Assembly (NCBI GenBank): GCA_910577165.1
Contig: CAJTLX010000008.1
Location: forward strand, 18,682-82,681
Reading direction: 5' to 3'
DNA: 64,000 nucleotides
Origin: an uncultured Lachnospiraceae bacterium
Lineage (GTDB): Bacteria; Bacillota; Clostridia; Lachnospirales; Lachnospiraceae
The translations under genes and the position numbers were made by a program. A model generated the notes under the pieces. The model made no database searches. It saw only the letters and a program-made list of their open reading frames with translations, and had not been told where the DNA came from. Numbering within the stretch: position 1 is the stretch's first letter; each line of letters begins with the position of its first letter. Shown piece after piece: positions 17,903 through 26,195 of this stretch.

Positions 17903-18480
17903 TGGAAAGCGTTTATACTTTGATTGCAGGGGTAAATGGGGCGGGGAAATCAACACTTTATAACTTGGGAAATTTATTGCCTGCAAACCAGGAAAGAGTA
18001 AATTCTGATGAAATTCTAAAAGAAAATAAAGGAAATTGGAAAGATCTTAATGATCAAATGGAAGCCATGAGGGAAGCAGTAAAAAGGATAAGAACTTATT
18101 TGAAGAATGGAGTTTCATTTAATCAGGAAACAACACTTGTCGGCAATAGTATTATATCAAATATCAAGAAAGCAAAGGAACGGGGATTTAAAGTACAAAT
18201 ATATTATGTAGGACTAGAAAGTGCGGACTTAGCAGTACAAAGAGTTGAAAATAGGGTTCGGGTTGGAGGACATGGAATTAAAGAAGAAGAGATAAGAAAA
18301 CGCTATAAAAAATCATTGGAAAATTTATTGGTTTCTATTGATTTATGTGATGTAATATATGTATATGACAATACGGTGGGATTTAGACAAGTTGCAGTAT
18401 TTGAATGTGGAAAATTGAAAGGAAATAAAATAGATAAATGCAAATGGTTAGAAAATGTGTTTAATAATTCATTTGTTTAA
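17902..18480 (+). CDS. Zeta-toxin-like P-loop kinase
   Basis: 192 aa. Walker A GVNGAGKST near the N terminus, NSDEIL, then SFNQETTLVG and VQIYYVGLESADLAVQRV with the arginine-rich segment RVENRVRVGGHGI. This is the layout of zeta toxins and related AAA kinases, which phosphorylate UDP-N-acetylglucosamine or other small substrates. It overlaps the small acidic gene upstream by one base, as expected for a toxin-antitoxin operon. The gene is intact, unlike most of its neighbours. Substrate is inferred from family only. Confidence 0.8.
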   Translation: MESVYTLIAGVNGAGKSTLYNLGNLLPANQERVNSDEILKENKGNWKDLNDQMEAMREAVKRIRTYLKNGVSFNQETTLVGNSIISNIKKAKERGFKVQIYYVGLESADLAVQRVENRVRVGGHGIKEEEIRKRYKKSLENLLVSIDLCDVIYVYDNTVGFRQVAVFECGKLKGNKIDKCKWLENVFNNSFV

Positions 18481-18628
18481 ATTTAAAGAAATTCAGGAAA
18501 AAGGGATTTAAAATAACAAAAACACAAGAAAAATAGTAAAGAAGCTATCACCTACTCTTCCTTTGTAAGTATCGTTACAAAATATATCCATTACCTACAT
18601 TTTTAAAAAATTCTATTTTCAGAGGCAA

Positions 18629-19054
18629 TTGATAAAAAAACTATCCATTACCATTTGGATTACAAGCACAGTTCTTATTCTCGCCTACTTTCTTATTGCT
18701 GCTTCGTATTCCAATGGTTTTGAAACCTTTAAAAAGGAGAATGGTATTGTATCGTTTTTTGTAGGCATTGTCGGTTTCTTCGCCATTATAATTGAAACGG
18801 CCGTGATTCAGCAGAAGTGCGTTGATTCCGCCAAGAAAACGAATTCGGAAAAGACAGCGTCCGTTTATGATATAAAGTTTCAAAAGAAATGGATGGATAG
18901 TTGTGATGAAGCCGAGAAGATTATGATAGGTAAGTGTGCGTTTAGGGCTTTTACTGTCACAAACACCGTTTGCTTGATTTTGTCACTCATATCAGGCAGT
19001 ATCCAAGAAAGACAAATGGCAGGAAAAAAGGCATCGTATTGGATTAAGCATTAA
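18629..19054 (+). pseudogene. DUF3169-like membrane protein, truncated
   Basis: 141 aa from a TTG at 18629. Two hydrophobic segments near the N terminus (about 8-28 and 42-62) are followed by IKFQKKWMDSCDEAEKIMIGKCAF, a stretch typical of DUF3169. These proteins are about 200 aa or more with further membrane segments; here the product ends in unrelated residues after LILSLISG, so the 3' part is missing. The weak start also suggests decay. Confidence 0.55.
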
Positions 19055-19385
19055 CCTGACGGGGCATATGAATCGCCGAGTATGGTAGAGATTATATACT
19101 TTCTAATAGGACAAATAATGCAATATTTTTTGAATACAGAAGTGAATAGTGAAAGAAAAATATCGTGTAGAGGGGACTTATAAGCATAAATGGCGGGAAA
19201 TTTGTCACGCAGATGTATTTTTTTGTTTTAACTGCTTGATTAATCTCCGGGAAATGATTATAATAATCAATAGATTGTATGGAAAATCAATTGACCTGGG
19301 GAAATTGCGTGCAAAAAACATTTATTAAATATACATCGATTATTATGATGGTGGAGATTTAGGATAGAAAGAGGAGGGGAATGCC
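19055..19385. other. Gene-free right edge of the decayed island
   Basis: 331 bp, AT-rich. No convincing reading frame, hairpin or promoter pair stands out except the ribosome site AGAGGAGGGG before the Nudix gene. It marks the change from AT-rich accessory DNA to core-like base composition. Confidence 0.5.
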
Positions 19386-19883
19386 GTGCATTTTACCTAT
19401 TGCCCGCATTGCGGGAGGAAATTGGTGCAAAAAGAGATTGGGGATGAGGGGCGGATTCCCTATTGTGAGGGCTGTAAGATACCGCTCTGGGATATGTTTA
19501 CAACTTCGGTGATCTGTGCTGTGGTAAATGAGGAAGACGAAGTGGCATTGCTGCGCCAAACTTATGTTTCCGCAACAAAATATGTGTGTATTGCCGGAAT
19601 TATGAAGTTGGGTGAGAGTGCGGAGGATACTGTGGCAAGAGAGGTAAAGGAAGAGATTGGGATTGATATTACCTCCCTGAAATATCTGCGCAGTTACGCT
19701 TATGAAAAGAAGGAAATGCTGATGTTGGGATTTTATGCGACGGCAAAAAAGAAGGAGTTTACTTTGTCGGGTGAGGTGGATGCGGCGGCGTGGGTGCCGC
19801 TTTTAGAGGCACCCGCGAAATTGCGGGAGGGAAGTATTGCGTGGCAGTTGGTGAGCGGGGTAATTGCGGGGAGGAGGAAATAA
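19386..19883 (+). CDS. Nudix hydrolase with N-terminal zinc ribbon (NudC-like)
   Basis: 165 aa from GTG 19386, 7 bp after GAGGAGGGG. A zinc ribbon (CPHC near residue 6, CEGC near residue 28) precedes the Nudix domain; the Nudix box reads GESAEDTVAREVKEEIGI with the REVKEE core intact. Such proteins hydrolyse nucleoside diphosphate derivatives, in this subgroup often NADH-like compounds. It is followed 2 bp later by an unknown gene in the same direction. Confidence 0.88.
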   Translation: MHFTYCPHCGRKLVQKEIGDEGRIPYCEGCKIPLWDMFTTSVICAVVNEEDEVALLRQTYVSATKYVCIAGIMKLGESAEDTVAREVKEEIGIDITSLKYLRSYAYEKKEMLMLGFYATAKKKEFTLSGEVDAAAWVPLLEAPAKLREGSIAWQLVSGVIAGRRK

Positions 19884-19885
19884 TT

Positions 19886-20425
19886 ATGGATCAAAATGAA
19901 GAATTTATTCGTAACCTGAAAATTGAGGATGTTCCGTGGAGCAGAATTGTAACAGCCTATGGAATGGCGACCGAGCTGCCGGGGTATCTGAAAACACTGG
20001 AGGAACGCTCAAAATTAAGCCATGTAAAAGAAGCATTTGGAGAAATTACAAACAATATTGAACATCAAGGCACGTTATGGTATTCCACCGCGTTTGGATT
20101 GATTTTTCTCGTGCGCATTTATCATGATGTAGAGGCTCAGAAAGAAAGTAATAAGATCGCCGCCTGGCTTACCGAAGAACTCGAAGATTTTTTCGCACTG
20201 ATTATTGATTGCTATCATGAGATCCTCGATTGTTATAATGATGTGGAGAGCGTGAAAAATGAATCGCTACCGCTGTTTTCCGATATGTTAAAGGAAGAAT
20301 ATCTCTGGCCGGAGGGAATGAGTGAGGAGGAGGAGGAAGCCCGATGGGAGGAAGGATTTCCAGATGATTTAGCAGCAAGTTTTTATTATTATTCCTATCA
20401 GGTGGTCAAAGAATTTGATAAATAA
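19886..20425 (+). CDS. Acidic protein of unknown function
   Basis: 179 aa from ATG 19886, right after the Nudix stop and behind GGGGAGGAGG. Predominantly helical and acidic, with a run of glutamates (MSEEEEEARWEEGF) near the C terminus. I do not recognise a family. It faces a pair of ankyrin-repeat genes across a bidirectional terminator. Small acidic proteins beside ankyrin genes can be immunity proteins, but nothing here proves that. Confidence 0.7.
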   Translation: MDQNEEFIRNLKIEDVPWSRIVTAYGMATELPGYLKTLEERSKLSHVKEAFGEITNNIEHQGTLWYSTAFGLIFLVRIYHDVEAQKESNKIAAWLTEELEDFFALIIDCYHEILDCYNDVESVKNESLPLFSDMLKEEYLWPEGMSEEEEEARWEEGFPDDLAASFYYYSYQVVKEFDK

Positions 20426-20437
20426 AAAATTTGAATC

Positions 20438-20463
20438 AGTGGGGAAGAGTCATCTTCCCCACT
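20438..20463 (-). terminator. Perfect 11-bp hairpin terminator between convergent genes
   Basis: AGTGGGGAAGA, loop GTCA, TCTTCCCCACT. On the minus strand it is followed by a T-rich stretch, so it mainly ends the ankyrin operon; it may also stop read-through from the plus strand. Confidence 0.8.
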
Positions 20464-20481
20464 CGCCGCTTTTGTGGCATT

Positions 20482-22545
20482 TTACTGGATATCCGTCATC
20501 AGTTCAAGCACAGTATCGTAGCCCTTCTCCACCGCAACCTGAACACAGCTTTCGCCTTTGTTGTTTGTGTGATTGTAGTCCGCCCCCTTCTTGATCAAAA
20601 AGCGTGCGACTTCCTGATTGCCGTATTTTAGTGCGTAATACAGAGCGGTACTGCCTGTGTTGTCGGACATATTGATATCCGCGCCCGCGCGCACAAGTTC
20701 CTTTATAATATCTTTAAAGCACATATTTTTTGTGTTTAGAATCAGAGCTGTGTTGCCAACATTGTCCGTGGCGTTTATATCCACACCCTTCTCAAGGAAG
20801 ATAGGGAGAAGTTCGTTCGCCGTGTTGATATCCATTGACATTAAGAGCATCAGCGGGGTTTTGCCGTCATTTCTCGCGCCGTCTAAGGTTTTGAGTTCTC
20901 CTAGTACCCCTGCTCTCTGTTTGGAAGTGAGATCACCGCCAAATTTCTTTTTCATTACGGCATGATGTGCCGGAAGTTCACCATTGATATTTTGCAGGGA
21001 ACTGTCACCCCCATGTGCTTCTAAGAATTTGACAATCTCGCCGTGACCGTAAATGCACGCAATATGTAGTAGGGTATTGCCGGATTCGGCGGGCTGATCC
21101 TGTGTAATATTCGGGTCAACACCTTTTTCCAGCATGATTTTTAACATCTCAAGATGCCCGTTGCGCGCTGCCCAGTGTGCTGCGCTGACCCCTGTGTTGT
21201 CAAGCTGCTCCATGGACTCTTTGGAGAAGAATGGTGCGGCTGTCTCTGCGTAGTCGTCCTTTTTGCCGGAAAACATCATCTGCCTTGGCGCGCAGGAAGC
21301 GACAAAATTTGCGGGGGTTCTGCCCTGGATAATCGCCTCGTTCATATCCACGCCAAGTTCAATAAATTTTTTGATTACTTTAACGCCGAAATTGCCGGAG
21401 AGACATTTGTCACGAAGACAAAATACACTGCCGCGGCTGTGGATCGGCATGGTAAAATCGATACCCGCCTCATGACACAGATCAAGTACCTGACATTTAT
21501 CGTCGTTTGTCAGGGCATTGTGCATAATGCCTTCAAGACTTTCCATATCATCATCATCGTCCGGATCGATCCTTGCGATCAGCTTTTTTGCGAGGTAGAG
21601 TGCGATGCTGATTTTATCCTTCTCGTCGTCTGAGAAACTTGCGAACGCATTGCTGGTGATACGGCTTAAATTCGCCATATTCATGCGGTTTGCCTCGCAC
21701 TCCTCATTCGCACCGGCATCCTTTAGTGCCATACAGAGGCCCTCGCTGTAAATTTTTGTCGCTGCCTGCATTGGAGTTTCGCCCGCTGCATTTGCAGTGT
21801 TTATCATGCTGTCATATTTTGCAAGAAGCAGTGCCGCAGTTAAATGGTGGTTGTGGATGGCAACCAAAAGCAGGGTATTGCCCTCCTCATCGACGTAGTC
21901 CGTCTGCGCACCCTTTTTTAGAAGAGTTTCGGTCAGTGCCCAGGAGAGATTAGTATTTTCACCCTGTAAAATGGAAACTAAAGGGGTGAAACCGTTCGCA
22001 TCCTTTGCATTGATCCCATCGCTCAACAAATCGGCGATGGCTCCGCGCTGATCCATGCTGTAACGCAAACATTCGAAACCGTTTTGGAAATTTTCAAGGC
22101 GCGGGCGGGCGAGACAGTGCCATGCATTCTGACCCGCCGCATTGCAGAGGGTGGTATCTGCGCCGTGGTCAATCAGAAGTTTTGTCATATTAAAATTCCC
22201 CCGGCAGCAGGAGAGCATAAGTGGAGTGAGTCCCTTGCCCCTGCCGTCGGTTATGTTTACGTCCATGCCAAGAGATTCGTCGTCCAAAATTGTTTTTACT
22301 GCATCGAAGAAATTATGCCATACTAGCAGGTGGAATAAAGTCAGTCCATAGTTGTCCGAGGTATCAGTAAGTGCCGACTTATCGCAGTTTGCAATGCATT
22401 CCTGCACTTCCTTAATCTCCTCCTGAGTAAAGAGATTGTACCGATACATATTTTCATTGAACTCGCATATCCACCATGGGATGTATTTGCTGCGGTTGCT
22501 CGTGAGTGAGCTTCCCAATATCTTGCTTAATTCTTTGATCTCCAT
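20482..22545 (-). CDS. Large ankyrin-repeat protein
   Basis: 687 aa, no signal peptide or membrane segment. After an N-terminal unique region (about 1-65) there are many ankyrin repeats, recognisable as GLTPLMLSCCRGNFNMTKLL, NTLLLVAIHNHH, GVSAAHWAARNGHLEMLKIM, NTLLHIACIYGHGEIVKFL and STALYYALKYGNQEVARFL. A divergent central part (about 300-400) includes DPDDDDDMESLE. Ankyrin stacks bind other proteins; the partner is unknown. It lies 11 bp downstream of a second ankyrin gene, so they form an operon. Confidence 0.92.
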   Translation of the reverse strand: MEIKELSKILGSSLTSNRSKYIPWWICEFNENMYRYNLFTQEEIKEVQECIANCDKSALTDTSDNYGLTLFHLLVWHNFFDAVKTILDDESLGMDVNITDGRGKGLTPLMLSCCRGNFNMTKLLIDHGADTTLCNAAGQNAWHCLARPRLENFQNGFECLRYSMDQRGAIADLLSDGINAKDANGFTPLVSILQGENTNLSWALTETLLKKGAQTDYVDEEGNTLLLVAIHNHHLTAALLLAKYDSMINTANAAGETPMQAATKIYSEGLCMALKDAGANEECEANRMNMANLSRITSNAFASFSDDEKDKISIALYLAKKLIARIDPDDDDDMESLEGIMHNALTNDDKCQVLDLCHEAGIDFTMPIHSRGSVFCLRDKCLSGNFGVKVIKKFIELGVDMNEAIIQGRTPANFVASCAPRQMMFSGKKDDYAETAAPFFSKESMEQLDNTGVSAAHWAARNGHLEMLKIMLEKGVDPNITQDQPAESGNTLLHIACIYGHGEIVKFLEAHGGDSSLQNINGELPAHHAVMKKKFGGDLTSKQRAGVLGELKTLDGARNDGKTPLMLLMSMDINTANELLPIFLEKGVDINATDNVGNTALILNTKNMCFKDIIKELVRAGADINMSDNTGSTALYYALKYGNQEVARFLIKKGADYNHTNNKGESCVQVAVEKGYDTVLELMTDIQ

Positions 22546-22556
22546 GAAATTTCCCC

Positions 22557-23531
22557 CTAATTTTCTGCACCTGCCATCAAAAGTTTTTCTACAATATCAT
22601 TGTAGCCCGACTCCGTTGCATAGTAGAGTGCGGTGTGTTCTGAAAGATCGGCGTAAGTAACATCCGCGCCGCCTGCAATCAGTGTTTCTACAATATAATT
22701 GCTGCCGTGTTTTGCCGCAATAATCAATGCGGTCTCGCCATTCTCGTCCCGCTCGTTGACATTTGCGCCGTGTGTAAGAAGCTGCTTTACCAGGCGTTCG
22801 TTTCCGTTTCCCGCTGCGACGTGTAAGGGGGAGTAGCCATTGTTGCCGCTGATATTGGTATTCGCACCCGCCTCTAGGAGAAGCTCCGCAATCAGAAGAT
22901 TGTCCTGTGCGGCGGCGACATACAGAGGCGTTTGCTTTCTGTCATTGCGCGCGTTAATATCCAGGTCACCCTTTGCCAGCATCGCCTTTACGACTTCCCC
23001 CTGTTCATTGTAACATGCCTGGTGAAGGGGGGTGTTCCCGTAGGCATCCGCGTTTCCCACATTTTCTCTGGACATACTCTCGATCAGTTGTACAAGGCCA
23101 AGGGCGTTCGCGTAGTCGAGTGCGGTATGATTTTGATTGTCCATAATCGAGAGATCCGCGCCGAGTTCGATGAGGTATCTTGCCGCCTCCGCTTTCCTTG
23201 CCTCCACCGCGTAGATCAGTGCTGTCCGTCCGGCGCGATCGGTGGCGTTAATATCCGCGCCCGAATCAAGTAAGAGCTTGATCACTTCCTTGTTGCCGGA
23301 GTTTACCGCCATATGTAATGGCGTGACGCTCTCGTTCGAGATTAGGTTTACATCCGCTTCCTTTTCAAGCAAGAGTTTTACAATGTCGCGGTAGCCCTTT
23401 TTGCAGGCGTAATGCAGCGGGGAAAATCCCATTTCATCCACTGCGTTGACATTGATCGCATCCTTTTTTAAAAAGGACATGACCACTCCTTTTTGTCCGT
23501 TCTGACATGCTTTCAGTAAGAGTTTTTCCAT
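22557..23531 (-). CDS. Ankyrin-repeat protein
   Basis: 324 aa built almost entirely of about nine or ten regular 33-residue ankyrin repeats (FSPLHYACKKGYRDIVKLLL, TPLHMAVNSGNKEVIKLLL, TPLHQACYNEQGEVVKAML, SPLHVAAGNGNERLVKQLL). No catalytic domain, signal peptide or membrane segment, so a cytoplasmic protein-binding scaffold. First gene of the two-gene operon. Its leader holds a hairpin at 23590-23621. Confidence 0.92.
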   Translation of the reverse strand: MEKLLLKACQNGQKGVVMSFLKKDAINVNAVDEMGFSPLHYACKKGYRDIVKLLLEKEADVNLISNESVTPLHMAVNSGNKEVIKLLLDSGADINATDRAGRTALIYAVEARKAEAARYLIELGADLSIMDNQNHTALDYANALGLVQLIESMSRENVGNADAYGNTPLHQACYNEQGEVVKAMLAKGDLDINARNDRKQTPLYVAAAQDNLLIAELLLEAGANTNISGNNGYSPLHVAAGNGNERLVKQLLTHGANVNERDENGETALIIAAKHGSNYIVETLIAGGADVTYADLSEHTALYYATESGYNDIVEKLLMAGAEN

Positions 23532-23589
23532 TTTTTCCCTCCGTGCTGCGCTTTTAGAATGTCTGCGGGAGATCCGCGTGGGTTCTGGC

Positions 23590-23621
23590 GCAGTTCAGAA
23601 CCCGAATCTGTGTTCGAACTG
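23590..23621 (-). other. Leader hairpin of the ankyrin operon
   Basis: Arms GCAGTTCAGAAC and GTTCGAACTGC pair with one mismatch or bulge around an 8-9 nt loop. Read on the minus strand, the element ends with CTGAACTGCGC, an 11-mer also found in the leader of the alarmone synthetase gene. Confidence 0.5.
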
Positions 23622-23718
23622 CTCTTTATTATATACCGTTTTTTTCCTGTTGTCGAGAGGATTTTTTAATTTTTGGCAATATTTACGCCAGATTTATGTT
23701 TTAGAATATTTTTTCTTT

Positions 23719-24906
23719 TTAGCGGTATTCGGCGGCAAGTTTTGCGAACAGGTCCATCGCCCTTACAATACGGTTTGTCGGTACGCAGTACGAGATACGG
23801 ACATGACCCGGACAGCCAAAATCATCTCCCGGGACAAAGAGCAGATCATATTTTTTTGCGCGCTCACAAAATTGAACTGCATCCGCCTCTAGGGAGCGCG
23901 GGAAAATATAGAACGCGCCCTGCGGTTTTACACAGGAGAAGCCGAGATCGGTAAGTCCCTCATACAAAAGATTTCGATTTTTTTCGTAAATGGTAAGATC
24001 TGCGGTTTGTCCGGCGCATTTTGCCGCGACGCGCTGAAAGAGACTTGGCGCGTTGACATAGCCTAGTGAGCGTCCCGCGCCACAGATGGCAGCGTAAGCT
24101 GTTTTTGCGTCCGAGAGTTCATCTGGCACAAGCACATAGCCGATGCGCTCACCCGGAAGGGAGAGGGATTTGCTGTAAGAGTAGCAGATGATCGTGTTGG
24201 TATAATATTTTGTAATAAAGGGCAGAGTGATGTCATCATAAACTAATTCGCGGTACGGCTCGTCCGAGATCAGGAAAATCGGGTGACCGAACATGGCACT
24301 TTTTTTGGTCAGAAGCGAGGCGAGTTTCTGAATGGTTTCCTCCGAATAGACTGTGCCTGATGGATTGTTTGGGGAATTGATCACCACTGCCTTTGTGTGC
24401 GGGGTGATGGCGGTATAGAGTTTGTCGAAATTGATTTGGAAAGCAGTGGTATCCGCCTCTACAATCACGCATTTCGCGTCCGCTCCCCGCTCGATAAAGC
24501 ACTGATATTCCGGGAAAAACGGTGCGATTACAATAAATTCGTCGCCTGGTTCGGCAAGTGCTTTAAAACAGGAGCAAAGTGCTGCTGCCGCACCCACGGT
24601 CAGGTAGAAATTGTCGGCGTGAAAGTGGGTCTTAAAGCGGCGGTTTAAATCCTCCGCTAGGGTGGCACGCACTTTAGCGTCCCCCTGAGCACTTGTGTAG
24701 CCATGGGCAGCGACAGAACCTTCTGTGTCAAGTATATCGATCACTGCATCGCGCACGGATTCCGGTGCGGGAACGCTCGGGTTGCCAATACTGAAATCAT
24801 AGACATTTTCCGCGCCAATCTGCGCGATACGCTGCTTTCCATACTCGAAAATTTCGCGGATAGTGGAACGCTTTTGTCCTAGTTCAACCATAGATTGTGA
24901 AAACAT
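23719..24906 (-). CDS. Class I/II PLP-dependent aminotransferase
   Basis: 395 aa, fold type I. The PLP lysine is K246 in CYSYSKSLSLPGERIGYV; NSPNNPSGTVY and ISDEPYRELVYDD give the PLP-contacting Asn, Asp and Tyr. Length and motifs match the aspartate/aromatic aminotransferase group common in clostridia; the donor and acceptor cannot be told from sequence. It has a good sigma-A promoter at 24972-25000. It is a single-gene unit downstream of no obvious biosynthetic cluster. Confidence 0.92.
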   Translation of the reverse strand: MFSQSMVELGQKRSTIREIFEYGKQRIAQIGAENVYDFSIGNPSVPAPESVRDAVIDILDTEGSVAAHGYTSAQGDAKVRATLAEDLNRRFKTHFHADNFYLTVGAAAALCSCFKALAEPGDEFIVIAPFFPEYQCFIERGADAKCVIVEADTTAFQINFDKLYTAITPHTKAVVINSPNNPSGTVYSEETIQKLASLLTKKSAMFGHPIFLISDEPYRELVYDDITLPFITKYYTNTIICYSYSKSLSLPGERIGYVLVPDELSDAKTAYAAICGAGRSLGYVNAPSLFQRVAAKCAGQTADLTIYEKNRNLLYEGLTDLGFSCVKPQGAFYIFPRSLEADAVQFCERAKKYDLLFVPGDDFGCPGHVRISYCVPTNRIVRAMDLFAKLAAEYR

Positions 24907-24971
24907 ATTTTTTTACCTCTCTTGAAAAATTCATTTTTTACCGGGGATACCGATTCAAATCATATGGGGTA

Positions 24972-25000
24972 ATCATAGCATAAAATTCCTAAAGCGTCAA
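24972..25000 (-). promoter_or_regulatory. Sigma-A promoter of the aminotransferase
   Basis: On the minus strand TTGACG (25000-24995), 17-bp spacer and TATGAT (24977-24972). About 65 bp separate it from the start codon. Confidence 0.7.
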
Positions 25001-25075
25001 CTCTGTCAAAATTCGAAAGGAATTCTTAAACTTTACTGAAAAATGTAGGTAATTCAAGCTTTTTTCATAAAACTG

Positions 25076-25084
25076 TGGTATGAT
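25076..25084 (+). promoter_or_regulatory. Extended -10 promoter for the alarmone synthetase
   Basis: TGGTATGAT: TATGAT at 25079-25084 with the TGn extension. The -35 region has no good hexamer at 17 bp (TTCAAG at 25053 is 20 bp away). This gives a leader of about 170 nt. Confidence 0.5.
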
Positions 25085-25138
25085 GTTTATATAAGGCGAA
25101 ATTTTATTAACCTAAAAGTGTAAGATTTTATTTTAAAA

Positions 25139-25200
25139 GTTCAGTGCCGGAGTGCTGAACTGCGCGAAAATGGGGTCACGAAGTGACATCTTTCGCATTT
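25139..25200 (+). other. Two hairpins in the leader of the alarmone synthetase
   Basis: Hairpin 1: GTTCAG, ten-base loop, CTGAAC. Hairpin 2: GCGAAAATG and CATCTTTCGC enclosing an inner TCAC-GAA-GTGA stem. No T run follows either, so they are not plain terminators. The rest of the 24907-25259 gap holds only the two divergent promoters. Confidence 0.5.
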
Positions 25201-25259
25201 GATATGATTTTTACACGGGCGATAATTAATAATTTTTAAGAAAGTTAAGGTGGTACAAA

Positions 25260-26195
25260 ATGGAGTTGCCAATGTCATTTAATGAAGAGGAGTTGTGGGG
25301 GCGCACACTGCTTTTGTATAACGCGGCACTGCTTGAGATTGGGACAAAGCTTGAGATACTTAACAATGAGTTTAAACAGGCGCATCAGTATAATCCGATC
25401 GAGCATATTACTTCGCGCATCAAATCGTCGCAGAGTATTGCCAAGAAGATGCGGCACAATGGAAGGGAACTGACTGTGGAAAATATCGTGAAATACATAA
25501 ACGATATTGCGGGGATTCGTATTATTTGTTCATTTACAAGTGATATTTATCGGATTGCTGACCTGATTGCCAAGCAGAGCGATATCACGGTGCTGAAGGT
25601 GAAAGATTATATTGTGAATCCTAAGCCAAATGGATATACTTCATACCATATGATTGTGTCCGTGCCGATATTTCTCTCCAATGAAGTGATTGATACCAAG
25701 GTGGAGATTCAGATCCGGACGATCGCAATGGATTTTTGGGCGAGTTTAGAGCATAAGATCTATTATAAGTTTGAGGGGCACGCACCGGATCATATTACGC
25801 GTGAATTGAAAGAATGTGCGGATCTGGTTTCCTTCCTCGATCGCAAAATGGTGGCGATCAACGAGGAAGTGCAGAATTATAGGGCACCGGAGCAGGAGGA
25901 AGGGCGCGAAGTTTATCTGACAAACTTAATTAAAGAGCGGATGAAGGATGCCTACGGCACAGTGATCGATGAGAAGAGTGCGATTGAGGAGGTCAAGGAG
26001 AGTGAATATCCGCTTTCATATAAAGAAGAGTCCACACAAAAAATAAATGAAGAAACACATAGCATATCGGGGGAAGAGGAAAACTGGCGTCCGGTCGAAG
26101 AAGACGGAATGCTCAAAGTGATCACGGAGCAAGTCATCAAGGAAAAGGAGCGAACGCCAGGATTTTTAAGCAGATTTTCTTTTAGGAAAGCTTAA
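25260..26195 (+). CDS. Small alarmone synthetase (GTP pyrophosphokinase family)
   Basis: 311 aa. A RelA/SpoT nucleotidyltransferase domain (about 20-190) contains RIKSSQSIAKKM, NDIAGIRIICSF, PKPNGYTSYHM and VEIQIRTIAMDFWASLEHK. There is no HD hydrolase, TGS or ACT domain, so it is a stand-alone synthetase of the YjbM/YwaC kind that makes (p)ppGpp from ATP and GTP/GDP. It is longer than most of these (about 210-260 aa) through an acidic C-terminal extension of about 100 residues. Its 3' end overlaps the convergent S1-domain gene by 14 bp. Confidence 0.92.
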   Translation: MELPMSFNEEELWGRTLLLYNAALLEIGTKLEILNNEFKQAHQYNPIEHITSRIKSSQSIAKKMRHNGRELTVENIVKYINDIAGIRIICSFTSDIYRIADLIAKQSDITVLKVKDYIVNPKPNGYTSYHMIVSVPIFLSNEVIDTKVEIQIRTIAMDFWASLEHKIYYKFEGHAPDHITRELKECADLVSFLDRKMVAINEEVQNYRAPEQEEGREVYLTNLIKERMKDAYGTVIDEKSAIEEVKESEYPLSYKEESTQKINEETHSISGEEENWRPVEEDGMLKVITEQVIKEKERTPGFLSRFSFRKA

